From Rhizobium sp. P40RR-XXII (lineage in GTDB: Bacteria; Pseudomonadota; Alphaproteobacteria; Rhizobiales; Rhizobiaceae): a DNA stretch of 64,000 nucleotides. A program made the position numbers and the translations under genes. A model generated the notes under the pieces. The model saw only the letters and a list, made by a program, of their open reading frames with translations. It was not told the origin of the DNA and searched no databases. Where the stretch lies: contig NZ_JABAII010000012.1 in the NCBI RefSeq assembly GCF_012641405.1, positions 1 to 64,000 of the forward strand. The letters run 5' to 3'. Of this stretch, positions 26,977 through 34,306 are shown piece by piece; within the stretch, counting starts at the first letter, position 1; the number at the start of each line of letters is the position of its first letter.

Positions 26977-28350
26977 TCAGAGCATCGTGCCGCTGAGGAT
27001 CAGCAGGGCGACCGAGAAGTAGATCACCAGGCCAGTGACATCGACCAGCGTCGCGACGAAGGGCGCCGATGCGCTGGCCGGGTCGAGCCGCAGCTTCTGC
27101 AGAACGAATGGCAGCATCGAGCCGGCGAGCGAACCGAAGGTGACGATGCCGATCAGGGCCGCAAAGACGGTAAAGGCGACCAGCTGCCAGTGCGGGCCAT
27201 AATCGAACAGGCCGATATTCTGCCAAAGGACGATGCGGGCGAAGCCGACGAGGCCGAGGATCGCGCCGAGCACGATGCCCGTCGGCAGTTCGCGGAACGC
27301 CACGCGCCACCAGTCGGAAAGCTTGAGTTCGCCGAGCGCCAGCGCCCGGATGATCAGCGACGTTGCCTGGGAGCCGGAATTGCCGCCCGAGCTCATGATC
27401 AGCGGGATGAACAGCGTCAGCACGACGGCCTTTTCCAGCTCGCCCTCGAAGTGCTGCATCGCGCTTGCCGTCAGCATTTCGCCGAGGAAGAGTGCTGCGA
27501 GCCAGCCGGCGCGCTTGCGGATCATGCCGGCAAAGCTGATCTTCATGTAGGGCTGGCCGAGTGCTTCCATGCCGCCGAACTTCTGGGCGTCCTCGGTCGT
27601 ATCGGCGATCATCGTGTCGATGACGTCGTCGACGGTGACGATGCCGAGCATCATGCCCTTGTCATCCACGACCGGAAGCGCCAGCAGATCGTGGCGGCGG
27701 ATCAGGCGAGCGACATCCTCCTGCTTCATCAGCGGCGGCGCCGTGACCGGCGTGCCCTTCTGCGCCACGGTGAGGATACAGGCGTCGGGCTCGCCGGTGA
27801 TCAGGCGACGCAGCGTCACGACATGCAGCAGCACATGCGTCTCGTCGTCGAGGACATAGATGGCATAGACGGTTTCGCGGGAGCGCTCGACCTGGCGAAC
27901 GTGATCGAGCGTCTGTGCAACGGTCCAGCTGGCGAGAACGCTGACGAATTCCGTCGTCATGATGCCGCCGGCCGTGCGCGGCGGATAGCCCATCAGCCCC
28001 TGGATCGCTAGCCGGGCATGCTCGTCGAAGGTGGCGAAGAGCCGGGTGCGCGCCTCGACATCCATTTCGAGCAGCACGTCGGCGACGCGGTCGTTGGACA
28101 TGCCATGCAGCAGCCGCGCGGCATCGCTGTTGCTCATGACTTCGAGGATGGCAGGCGCGTTGCGAAGTTCGGGCCGGTCGAGAATGCGCACAGCGCGCTC
28201 TTCCGGCATCTTGGCGAGGATGCGCGCAGCCTCGGATGCCCCAAGCGCATTCAGCGACTCGACACGCTCGGCGATGGTTACGGCACGGTTGTTATTGATG
28301 AATGCGCGCGCGGCATTGCCTGCCCGCACGGGAAAGCTGTTTACGTTCAT
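26977..28350 (-). CDS. mgtE: MgtE-family magnesium transporter
   Basis: A 457-residue inner-membrane Mg2+ channel/transporter. It has an N-terminal helical MgtE_N superhelix (about 25-130), two CBS domains (about 135-260) that sense cytoplasmic Mg2+, and five membrane spans (about 280-455). The pore region includes SGGNSGSQA and the conserved aspartate in ATLVDVTGLVIYF. The length is typical. The long leader can form a hairpin that pairs the Shine-Dalgarno AAAGG, so translation is probably regulated. The start is ATG 28350. Confidence 0.95.
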   Translation of the reverse strand: MNVNSFPVRAGNAARAFINNNRAVTIAERVESLNALGASEAARILAKMPEERAVRILDRPELRNAPAILEVMSNSDAARLLHGMSNDRVADVLLEMDVEARTRLFATFDEHARLAIQGLMGYPPRTAGGIMTTEFVSVLASWTVAQTLDHVRQVERSRETVYAIYVLDDETHVLLHVVTLRRLITGEPDACILTVAQKGTPVTAPPLMKQEDVARLIRRHDLLALPVVDDKGMMLGIVTVDDVIDTMIADTTEDAQKFGGMEALGQPYMKISFAGMIRKRAGWLAALFLGEMLTASAMQHFEGELEKAVVLTLFIPLIMSSGGNSGSQATSLIIRALALGELKLSDWWRVAFRELPTGIVLGAILGLVGFARIVLWQNIGLFDYGPHWQLVAFTVFAALIGIVTFGSLAGSMLPFVLQKLRLDPASASAPFVATLVDVTGLVIYFSVALLILSGTML

Positions 28351-28354
28351 TATA

Positions 28355-28413
28355 GCTCGCCTTTCCGGTCGATCCGCCGTCGTAGCGGATCGTGGCGAGC
28401 CGACAGGAGTCGG
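28355..28413 (-). promoter_or_regulatory. Structured mgtE leader that can sequester the ribosome-binding site
   Basis: On the minus strand GCTCGCC (28400-28394) can pair with GGCGAGC (28361-28355), enclosing an inner perfect hairpin GATCCGC-N7-GCGGATC (28391-28371) and the Shine-Dalgarno AAAGG. A third hairpin, CCGAC-N4-GTCGG in plus coordinates (28400-28413), abuts it. The strong side-by-side stems just before ATG 28350 look like a translational switch. I do not recognise the M-box consensus. Confidence 0.5.
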
Positions 28414-28657
28414 TTAGTGCACGAATGCTACTGACGGCAAAGGCAATCGACTACTACTGTCGCTAGGCATCGAAAGATGGCTCCGGTTGATCGGTATGGA
28501 AAACGCTGTTCCCCACGTGCGGAGAAGTCGCGCCGAAGGAATAAAAAGTCAAGAGGTGGACGCGCCTAAACGCGCGATCCTGCGATAAAAATTTGCTTAG
28601 GTGGCTGCAAATTTTTGCGATGCAACAAAACCTAGCGCAAATGCGTTAAGACAAGAC

Positions 28658-28680
28658 GGTCGGGCGACATGCGCCCGACC
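28658..28680 (-). terminator. Terminator of the alcohol dehydrogenase-like gene
   Basis: A 9-bp perfect stem GGTCGGGCG / CGCCCGACC with a 5-base loop, 25 bases after the gene's stop on the minus strand and followed by TCTTGTCTT. The stretch from here to 28414 has no gene and holds the mgtE promoter; a TTGACT is seen at 28552-28547. Confidence 0.75.
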
Positions 28681-28704
28681 TGATCTGTCGCGAATATTGG
28701 TCAC

Positions 28705-29718
28705 TCAGAAACCGGCCAGAACGACCTTTCCCTTCATCTTGCCGGTCTCGACGAGGGCATGCGCCTTCTTGAGATTGGCGGCATTGATCGTGCCCGCGGT
28801 CTCGGTCAGCGTCGACCTGATCTTGCCGGCATCCACCAGTTCGGCGATCTTCGTCAACAGGTTATGCTGCTCGATCATGTCGGCAGTGTTATAGAGGGGG
28901 CGAGTGAACATCATCTCCCAATGGATCGATATCGCCTTCCACTTGAAGGGCACGACATCGAGCGTTTTCGGATCGTCGATGAGGGCGAACCGGCCCTGGG
29001 CCGCGATGGCCTCCGCGATCGAGGCGATGTGATCCAAGGTGTTGGTCGTGGAGAAGACGAAAGCGGGGGCGCCGATGCCAAGCGCCTCGATCTGCGGTGC
29101 AAGCGGTTTCGAATGATCGATGACGTGATGGGCACCGAGTTCCTTCGCCCAGACCTGCGTTTCCGGCCTGGACGCCGTGGCGATGACGGTGAGATCGGTC
29201 AGCGCGCGCGCGATCTGGATGGCGATCGATCCGACGCCGCCGGCGCCGCCGATGATGAGGACTGCATTCGCCGCTCCGGGGACGGGGTCCTGAACCTTCA
29301 GGCGGTCGAACAGCGTTTCATAAGCAGTGATCGATGTCAGCGGCAGAGCAGCTGCGGCCGGAAAATCGAGGCTCTTCGGCTTGGCTCCCACGATGCGCTC
29401 GTCGACCAGATGAAATTCCATATTCGAGCCCCCGCGATTGATGGTGCCGGCATAGAACACTTCGTCCCCTGGCTTGAACATGGTGACCTCGGGACCGACG
29501 GCCTTGACGATGCCGGCTGCGTCCCAGCCGATAATCTTGTATTCGCCCTCGGTGGGGGCGACGCTGGCGCGGACTTTGACATCGACCGGATTGACCGAGA
29601 CGGCTTTCACTTCGACAAGGAGATCGCGGCCCTTGGCCTCGGGTGTCGGCAGATCGATATCGATCAGCGATGTCTCGGCGGAAATGGGGTGAGGATGCTG
29701 GTAGGCGACTGCACGCAT
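28705..29718 (-). CDS. Zinc-type alcohol dehydrogenase-like / quinone oxidoreductase family protein
   Basis: A 337-residue MDR-superfamily NAD(P)H oxidoreductase. It has the GroES-like N-terminal domain (DLLVEVKAVSVNPVDVKVR), the Rossmann dinucleotide motif VLIIGGAGGVGSIAIQIA (about 155-172) and the family's C-terminal KAHALVETGKMKGKVVL. The catalytic zinc ligands of true alcohol dehydrogenases are not evident, so it is closer to QOR-type enone/quinone reductases. It is divergent from an HxlR regulator with an operator-like dyad between, the arrangement of qorA/qorR in other bacteria, which suggests a role in electrophile or quinone detoxification. Confidence 0.88.
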   Translation of the reverse strand: MRAVAYQHPHPISAETSLIDIDLPTPEAKGRDLLVEVKAVSVNPVDVKVRASVAPTEGEYKIIGWDAAGIVKAVGPEVTMFKPGDEVFYAGTINRGGSNMEFHLVDERIVGAKPKSLDFPAAAALPLTSITAYETLFDRLKVQDPVPGAANAVLIIGGAGGVGSIAIQIARALTDLTVIATASRPETQVWAKELGAHHVIDHSKPLAPQIEALGIGAPAFVFSTTNTLDHIASIAEAIAAQGRFALIDDPKTLDVVPFKWKAISIHWEMMFTRPLYNTADMIEQHNLLTKIAELVDAGKIRSTLTETAGTINAANLKKAHALVETGKMKGKVVLAGF

Positions 29719-29793
29719 GGGAGAAGCTCCTGGTTTTGTTGCACAGAGGCTAAATGCGCATTATGGTTAGAGGGCGCAAGAATGCACAAATTC

Positions 29794-29807
29794 TGTACGT
29801 AAGTACA
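29794..29807. promoter_or_regulatory. HxlR operator candidate
   Basis: TGTAC-GTAA-GTACA is a perfect 5+5 inverted repeat between the divergent oxidoreductase (start 29718) and HxlR gene (start 29823). HxlR/YodB/QorR proteins are known to bind short GTAC-type dyads in such regions. Confidence 0.6.
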
Positions 29808-29822
29808 AAAAGGATACTGTCG

Positions 29823-30227
29823 ATGTCACTTCCCCGCTCCAAGCTTGTCGGGAATTTTCCAGGATGTCCGGTCGAGGCGACGCTGAGCCTTCTCGATGGC
29901 AAATGGAAGGGAGTTGTTCTTTTTCATCTGATGGAGGGAACACTGCGTTTCAACGAGATTCGTCGCAAGCTGCCGTCGGTGACACAGCGGATGCTGACGA
30001 AGCAATTGCGGGAATTGGAGGAATCCGGGCTGATCTCACGCACCATCTTTCCGGTCGTGCCGCCGCGCGTCGATTATGCGCTGACGCCGCTTGGCGCCAG
30101 CCTGGGACCGATCATCAAGGCGATGGCGGTATGGGGCGAGGAGAATGTATTCTGCCACGACGGGCGCCAGCAGCTCGCCGCACCGGGAATGTCATGCGTG
30201 TCCGGTGCGACGCTCCAGGCCAACTGA
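29823..30227 (+). CDS. HxlR-family redox-type transcriptional regulator
   Basis: A 134-residue winged-helix regulator with the HxlR signature: CPVEATLSLLDGKWKGVVLF at the N terminus, FNEIRRKLPSVTQRMLTKQL recognition region and RVDYALTPLG wing. The conserved Cys15, before the first helix, corresponds to the thiol that senses quinones or diamide in YodB/QorR. ATG 29823 with AAAAGGA nine bases upstream is preferred over the in-frame ATG 29754. It probably represses the divergent oxidoreductase. Its last 36 bases overlap the 3' end of the convergent MFS gene. Confidence 0.92.
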   Translation: MSLPRSKLVGNFPGCPVEATLSLLDGKWKGVVLFHLMEGTLRFNEIRRKLPSVTQRMLTKQLRELEESGLISRTIFPVVPPRVDYALTPLGASLGPIIKAMAVWGEENVFCHDGRQQLAAPGMSCVSGATLQAN

Positions 30228-31409
30228 AATAGCGAAGACGGCAAGACCGCCAACGGAGAGGACCGCGCCGACATAGCCGGTCGCAGCAGCCGTGAAGCCC
30301 CAGGAGATTACCAGGCCGCCGAGCCAGGCGCCAAGCGCATTGGCGATGTTGAAGGCGGAATGGTTGGAGGCGGCGGCCAGCGTCTGCGCATCCGCCGCCA
30401 CATCCATCAGGCGCGTCTGCACGGCCGGACAGGCAGCAAAGCCGCAGCCGATCAGGAAGACGCAGATGCAGAGCATGACGGGATTGGCAGCCGTCAGCGA
30501 GAAGAGCGTCATGATGACGATGTTGAAGATCATCATGCCGCCGATCGTGCCCTTGATCGAGATGTCGCCAAGTCGCGAGCCGACGATATTGCCGACATTC
30601 ATACCGATGCCGAAGAGCGCAAGCACGACAGGCACCATGGCGGTGCCGAGGCCGGCGACCTCGGTCGTCGTCGTGGCGACATAGCTGAAGATGGAGAACA
30701 TGCCGCCGAAGCCGACCGCGGCGACGCCAAGCGAAAGCCAGACCTGGATGCGCTTCAGCGCGCCGAGCTCGCGGGTGATGCTGGCGCCTTCCTCGACCTT
30801 GTCCCTCGGCAGGAACAGGGCGATGAGCAGCATGGTGACGAGACCGACGCCGCCGACCATCATGAAGGCAGCACGCCATTCGAGCAACTGGCCGAGGAAG
30901 GTGGCGATCGGCGTGCCGATCAGCGTCGCGATCGTCAGGCCGAGCATGACCTGCCCGACGGCGCGCACGCGGCGATGGACTGGCACCATGGAGGCGGCAA
31001 CCAGCGCCGCGACACCGAAATAGGCGCCGTGCGGCAGGCCGGTGACGAAGCGCAGCGCTGTGAAGCTTTCGAAGGTCGGCGCGAAGGCGCTGGAAATATT
31101 GCCGGCGGCAAAGATCGCCATCATCAGCAGGAGCAGCGTGCGCCGAGCCATCTTGGCGGCGAGCACGGCGATAACAGGCGCACCGACGACGACGCCGAGC
31201 GCATAGGCGCTGATCACATGGCCCGCTTCCGGCGTCGTGACGCCGAAGGTGTCGGCGACGTTGGGCAGAAGTCCCATAATGACGAATTCGCCCGTACCGA
31301 TGCCGAAGCTGCCGACGGCCAGAGCCAGGGTCACCAGCGCGATGGCGGTGCGCGACGGCGCTTCGATGATGGCCTGGCTATCGAGGGCCTCGACGGAAAT
31401 ATCGCTCAC
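30192..31409 (-). CDS. MFS exporter, arabinose/chloramphenicol efflux type
   Basis: A 405-residue, 12-span major facilitator protein of the drug:H+ antiporter-1 group (AraJ/YdhP-like). Visible features: the TM1 segment LALAVGSFGIGTGEFVIMGL, the AYALGVVVGAPVIAVLAAKM TM2-3 region and GLPHGAYFGVAALVAASMV. GTG 31409 is selected because AAGGAG sits 5-6 bases upstream; the longer reading to 31469 has no ribosome-binding site. The stop lies inside the HxlR gene's 3' end. Substrate unknown. The promoter region carries a 14-base motif shared with the small ORF at 14648. Confidence 0.9.
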   Translation of the reverse strand: MSDISVEALDSQAIIEAPSRTAIALVTLALAVGSFGIGTGEFVIMGLLPNVADTFGVTTPEAGHVISAYALGVVVGAPVIAVLAAKMARRTLLLLMMAIFAAGNISSAFAPTFESFTALRFVTGLPHGAYFGVAALVAASMVPVHRRVRAVGQVMLGLTIATLIGTPIATFLGQLLEWRAAFMMVGGVGLVTMLLIALFLPRDKVEEGASITRELGALKRIQVWLSLGVAAVGFGGMFSIFSYVATTTTEVAGLGTAMVPVVLALFGIGMNVGNIVGSRLGDISIKGTIGGMMIFNIVIMTLFSLTAANPVMLCICVFLIGCGFAACPAVQTRLMDVAADAQTLAAASNHSAFNIANALGAWLGGLVISWGFTAAATGYVGAVLSVGGLAVFAISVGLERRTGHA

Positions 31410-31728
31410 GGAAACTCCTTGGGCGGCACACCAAGGGGAAGCGCCGCGATCGGGCAGCGAACCCCGCATTCGGCGCTCAGTGCATCAGGACGAAATAAGG
31501 AACTGGAGGGGCACGAACATGCCTCGCGCGATACTATCGATGAGGCCGCCACTGCTGTCGCGTGCATTTTTTGCAGTGCAGCATGTCGCGCGGCGCATAA
31601 GTGCGCGCTGCACAATCCGACGGGAGCTAAGGATTCTTGAAATCGCCTCGTCCGGGACCATTTGTGGAAGAAGCGCACGGGGTTTCAGCCCTTATTGAGA
31701 TGAAGACTACGGAAAATCCGAGAGCCCC
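31410..31728. other. Divergent promoter region of the MFS exporter and the lipid kinase
   Basis: About 320 bp with no supported ORF. It contains the motif ATGCTGCACTGCAA on the minus strand (31571-31584), identical to the one at 14691-14704. Around it, GCGCGC-rich dyads (31585-31613) could also bind a regulator. Confidence 0.45.
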
Positions 31729-32676
31729 ATGAAACTGATCGGCTTTTTCAATCGAGATGGCGGTACTTTCCGCACGACTGATATGGCGGCCTATGAGAGG
31801 ACAGCGGAGCAGGTCTTCCGCGACGCCGGACATGATTTCGAGGCTGTGGTCGTGGAGGGCCGCGATATCGTCTCGGCGATGGAGCGCGCGGCGCGGCGCG
31901 ACGATATCGACGGTATCGTCGCCGGCGGCGGGGATGGCACGATTTCGGCCGCTGCCGCCATCGCCTGGAAGAACGGCGTCGCCCTTGGCGTCATTCCGGC
32001 CGGCACCATGAACCTCTTTGCCCGCTCGCTGCGCCTGCCGCTCGACATCTGGCAGACGCTGGGCGTACTCGCGCGAGGCGAGGTCGACAATGTCGATATC
32101 GGCAGTGCCAACGGGCGCGCTTTCGTGCATCAGTTTTCGGCGGGCCTGCATGCGCGCATGGTGCGTTATCGCAACGGCTATAGCTATCGCTCGCGCATCG
32201 GGAAGATGTCGGCCAGCACGCGGGCCGCTTTCGGCGTCATCGCCAATCCGCCGGAATTCGACGTCGATTTCGAGGCCGGCGATATTCGCGAGCGCCGGCA
32301 TGTCTCGGCGATCTCCGTTTCCAACAACCCCTTCGGCGCCAACGCGCTGCTTTATGCCGACAGCCTGCGCAGCGGTGAGCTCGGCTTCTACACCGCAAAG
32401 CCCCTGCGGCCGCTCGGCGTTGCCCGTCTCGCCATCGACATGTTGCGCGGCCGCGTTCGCGAGAACAACGATGTCATGGTCATGCACGCGCCGCAGGTGC
32501 ATCTGCACTTCCCGAAGCTACGCCATCTCGCCAACTGCGTCATGGACGGCGAACTCCTGCCGCTCGAGCGCGACGTGACGCTCAAGGTTCATCCCGGCGA
32601 ACTCAAGGTGATGGTTCGGGAAGGGACCGCCGCCAGCATCGCCCGCGAGGGCGCCGTCGACAACGTCGCCATCTGA
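31729..32676 (+). CDS. Diacylglycerol kinase family lipid kinase
   Basis: A 315-residue lipid kinase of the DAGK/YegS fold that would phosphorylate diacylglycerol, sphingoid or related lipids. The catalytic nucleotide-binding signature GGGDGTISAAAA (about residue 65) and GVIPAGTMNLFARSLRLP (about 88-105) are present, followed by a beta-sandwich C-terminal domain. It starts at ATG 31729 and ends 5 bases before the convergent glutamine-synthetase gene. The substrate cannot be inferred. In rhizobia such enzymes sit in lipid recycling, but the neighbours here do not help. Confidence 0.9.
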   Translation: MKLIGFFNRDGGTFRTTDMAAYERTAEQVFRDAGHDFEAVVVEGRDIVSAMERAARRDDIDGIVAGGGDGTISAAAAIAWKNGVALGVIPAGTMNLFARSLRLPLDIWQTLGVLARGEVDNVDIGSANGRAFVHQFSAGLHARMVRYRNGYSYRSRIGKMSASTRAAFGVIANPPEFDVDFEAGDIRERRHVSAISVSNNPFGANALLYADSLRSGELGFYTAKPLRPLGVARLAIDMLRGRVRENNDVMVMHAPQVHLHFPKLRHLANCVMDGELLPLERDVTLKVHPGELKVMVREGTAASIAREGAVDNVAI

Positions 32677-32681
32677 AGCGC

Positions 32682-34022
32682 TTAAATGCGGGGCAGGTAG
32701 GTCCGGTAATCGAAATCGGAAACCGTGCGCAGGTGGCGGATCGCTTCCTTATGCTTCGTCTCGCCGTAAAGCCGCTGATACCGCTCGCCGAAAATGTCGG
32801 CAATGAAGGCGGAAGCGCGGAAGCGCTCGACCGAGGTCAGAAAATCATGCGTCAGCCGCGGCGCATCGGCCGGCACATGAGACGGCGTCGTTTCCTCGCC
32901 GGGGTCCAGGTCGTTCTGCAGGCCGAGCAGCATGCCGCCGAGGATTGCCGCTAGCATCAGGTAGGGATTGACGTCGGCGCCGGCGACGCGATGCTCGATG
33001 CGCGCTCCCGGTCCATCCTTCTCGGGAATGCGTACGGCGGTGCCGCGATGGCCAAAGCCCCAGGTGAGATCGACGGGGGCAAACGAGCCCGGCTGGAAGC
33101 GGCGATAGGAATTGGCATAGGGCGCAAAGACTAGCTGTGCTTCCTGCAGCGTCTGCAGCAGTCCCGCGCAGATCGACTTCAGTCTCTTCGGCTCGCCGCC
33201 TTCCGCGTCGAGGATATTGCGGCCCCGAGTGTCGATGATACTGGCATGCACATGCAGCCCGGAGCCGGCATGATCGGTATAGGGCTTGGCCATGCAGGTC
33301 GATTTCAGGCCGTGCTTTCGCGCTGCCTGCTCGGCCACGCGCTTCAGCATGATGCAGTCGTCGGCGGCGGCAAGGGCATCCGGGCAATGCAATAGGTTGA
33401 TCTCGAACTGGCCGGGGCCGAACTCCGCCGTCGTCGCATCCGCCGGCAACCCTTGCGTCCTCGCATAGCTGCGCAGCGTTTCGAGGTAATCGTCGAGGAG
33501 GTCGACGGCATCCATGTCGTAAAGCTGGAAGCCGTTCGGCTCGTCCCGATAGGTCAGCGCTGATGGCGGCGACGGGATGCCTTTTTCGCGCCAATCGCCG
33601 GCCAACAGATAGAATTCCAGCTCGGTTGCGACGACGGGCGTCAGGCCGAGCGCCTTGTAGCGATCGAGCACGGCCGCAAGAATGGCGCGCGGATCCTGAA
33701 AGCTCGGGCTGCCGTCAAGCTCATGCATGGTGGCCAGCACCTGTTTGGACCCAGATGGCGCCCAGGGCATATCGACGAGCGTGCGCGGGTCCGCAACGCA
33801 GTCCCCGTCGGGATCGCCGATCGTCAGCGACAGTCCGGTAATATCGTCATTGTCGTCGCCCCAGATATCGAGCGATTGCGTCGAGGTCGGCAGCCGCACG
33901 GCGCCGGACCAGACTTTCTTTTCGGCCGAAATCGGGATCTGCTTGCCTCTGAGCCGGCCGTTCATGTCCGAGATCAGCACTTCGATGCGCGCGTTACCTT
34001 CGGTTGCGTTGTCGGCCGCCAT
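32682..34022 (-). CDS. Glutamine synthetase family enzyme, gamma-glutamylpolyamine type
   Basis: A 446-residue GS-fold ligase. GS signatures are present: a beta-grasp-type N-terminal domain, TELEFYLLAGD (Glu metal ligands), AEFGPGQFEINLLH, the HVHASI segment with catalytic metal-binding His, and RIEHRVAGADVNPYLMLAA. It differs from GlnA by a shortened N terminus and groups with PuuA/SpuI-type gamma-glutamylputrescine synthetases. A divergent class III aminotransferase (34307) supports a polyamine catabolic role. ATG 34022 is used; a TTG at 34040 is in frame. Confidence 0.87.
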   Translation of the reverse strand: MAADNATEGNARIEVLISDMNGRLRGKQIPISAEKKVWSGAVRLPTSTQSLDIWGDDNDDITGLSLTIGDPDGDCVADPRTLVDMPWAPSGSKQVLATMHELDGSPSFQDPRAILAAVLDRYKALGLTPVVATELEFYLLAGDWREKGIPSPPSALTYRDEPNGFQLYDMDAVDLLDDYLETLRSYARTQGLPADATTAEFGPGQFEINLLHCPDALAAADDCIMLKRVAEQAARKHGLKSTCMAKPYTDHAGSGLHVHASIIDTRGRNILDAEGGEPKRLKSICAGLLQTLQEAQLVFAPYANSYRRFQPGSFAPVDLTWGFGHRGTAVRIPEKDGPGARIEHRVAGADVNPYLMLAAILGGMLLGLQNDLDPGEETTPSHVPADAPRLTHDFLTSVERFRASAFIADIFGERYQRLYGETKHKEAIRHLRTVSDFDYRTYLPRI

Positions 34023-34103
34023 GCTCTTGTAAATCCCCAATGCTCACGGCATGGTCGTAAACGATGATAGCTTCCAGTCAAGTCTGGCCATGCTGCGGCT
34101 TCG

Positions 34104-34249
34104 TGCCAGGTCCCTCATCCTAACCCTCTTCCCGCATTTGCGGGCAGAGGGACACAACAGTGCCGGCCGTACCCAAAGCGGACAATTCGGCACTTTAACT
34201 CCCTCTCCCCGTTCGACGGGGAGAGGGCTGGGGTGAGGGGCCTGGCACA
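34104..34249. repeat. MITE-like element with 18-bp terminal inverted repeats and three internal hairpins
   Basis: The ends are GTGCCAGGTCCCTCATCC and the complement of GGGTGAGGGGCCTGGCAC (16 of 18 positions match). Inside are hairpins at 34125-34152 (CCCTCTTCCCGC / GCGGGCAGAGGG), 34160-34195 (AGTGCCG / CGGCACT) and 34202-34228 (CCCTCTCCCC / GGGGAGAGGG). The whole can fold as a cruciform. It sits between the divergent glutamine synthetase and aminotransferase genes. Confidence 0.75.
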
Positions 34250-34306
34250 TAATCGCATCGTTGGCGGATTTGCCTGACAGGCACCGATCTCAATAAGGTT
34301 ACAGCC

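Noticed and set aside
28414..28657. M-box (ykoK) riboswitch upstream of mgtE
   Set aside because: I looked for the conserved core (GGTGAGGCTCC-type and GCTGCC segments) on the mgtE strand and did not find it; only the structured element nearest the start is reported.
34104..34249. CRISPR or phage attachment site
   Set aside because: Inverted, not direct, repeats with no spacer units and no integrase gene nearby.
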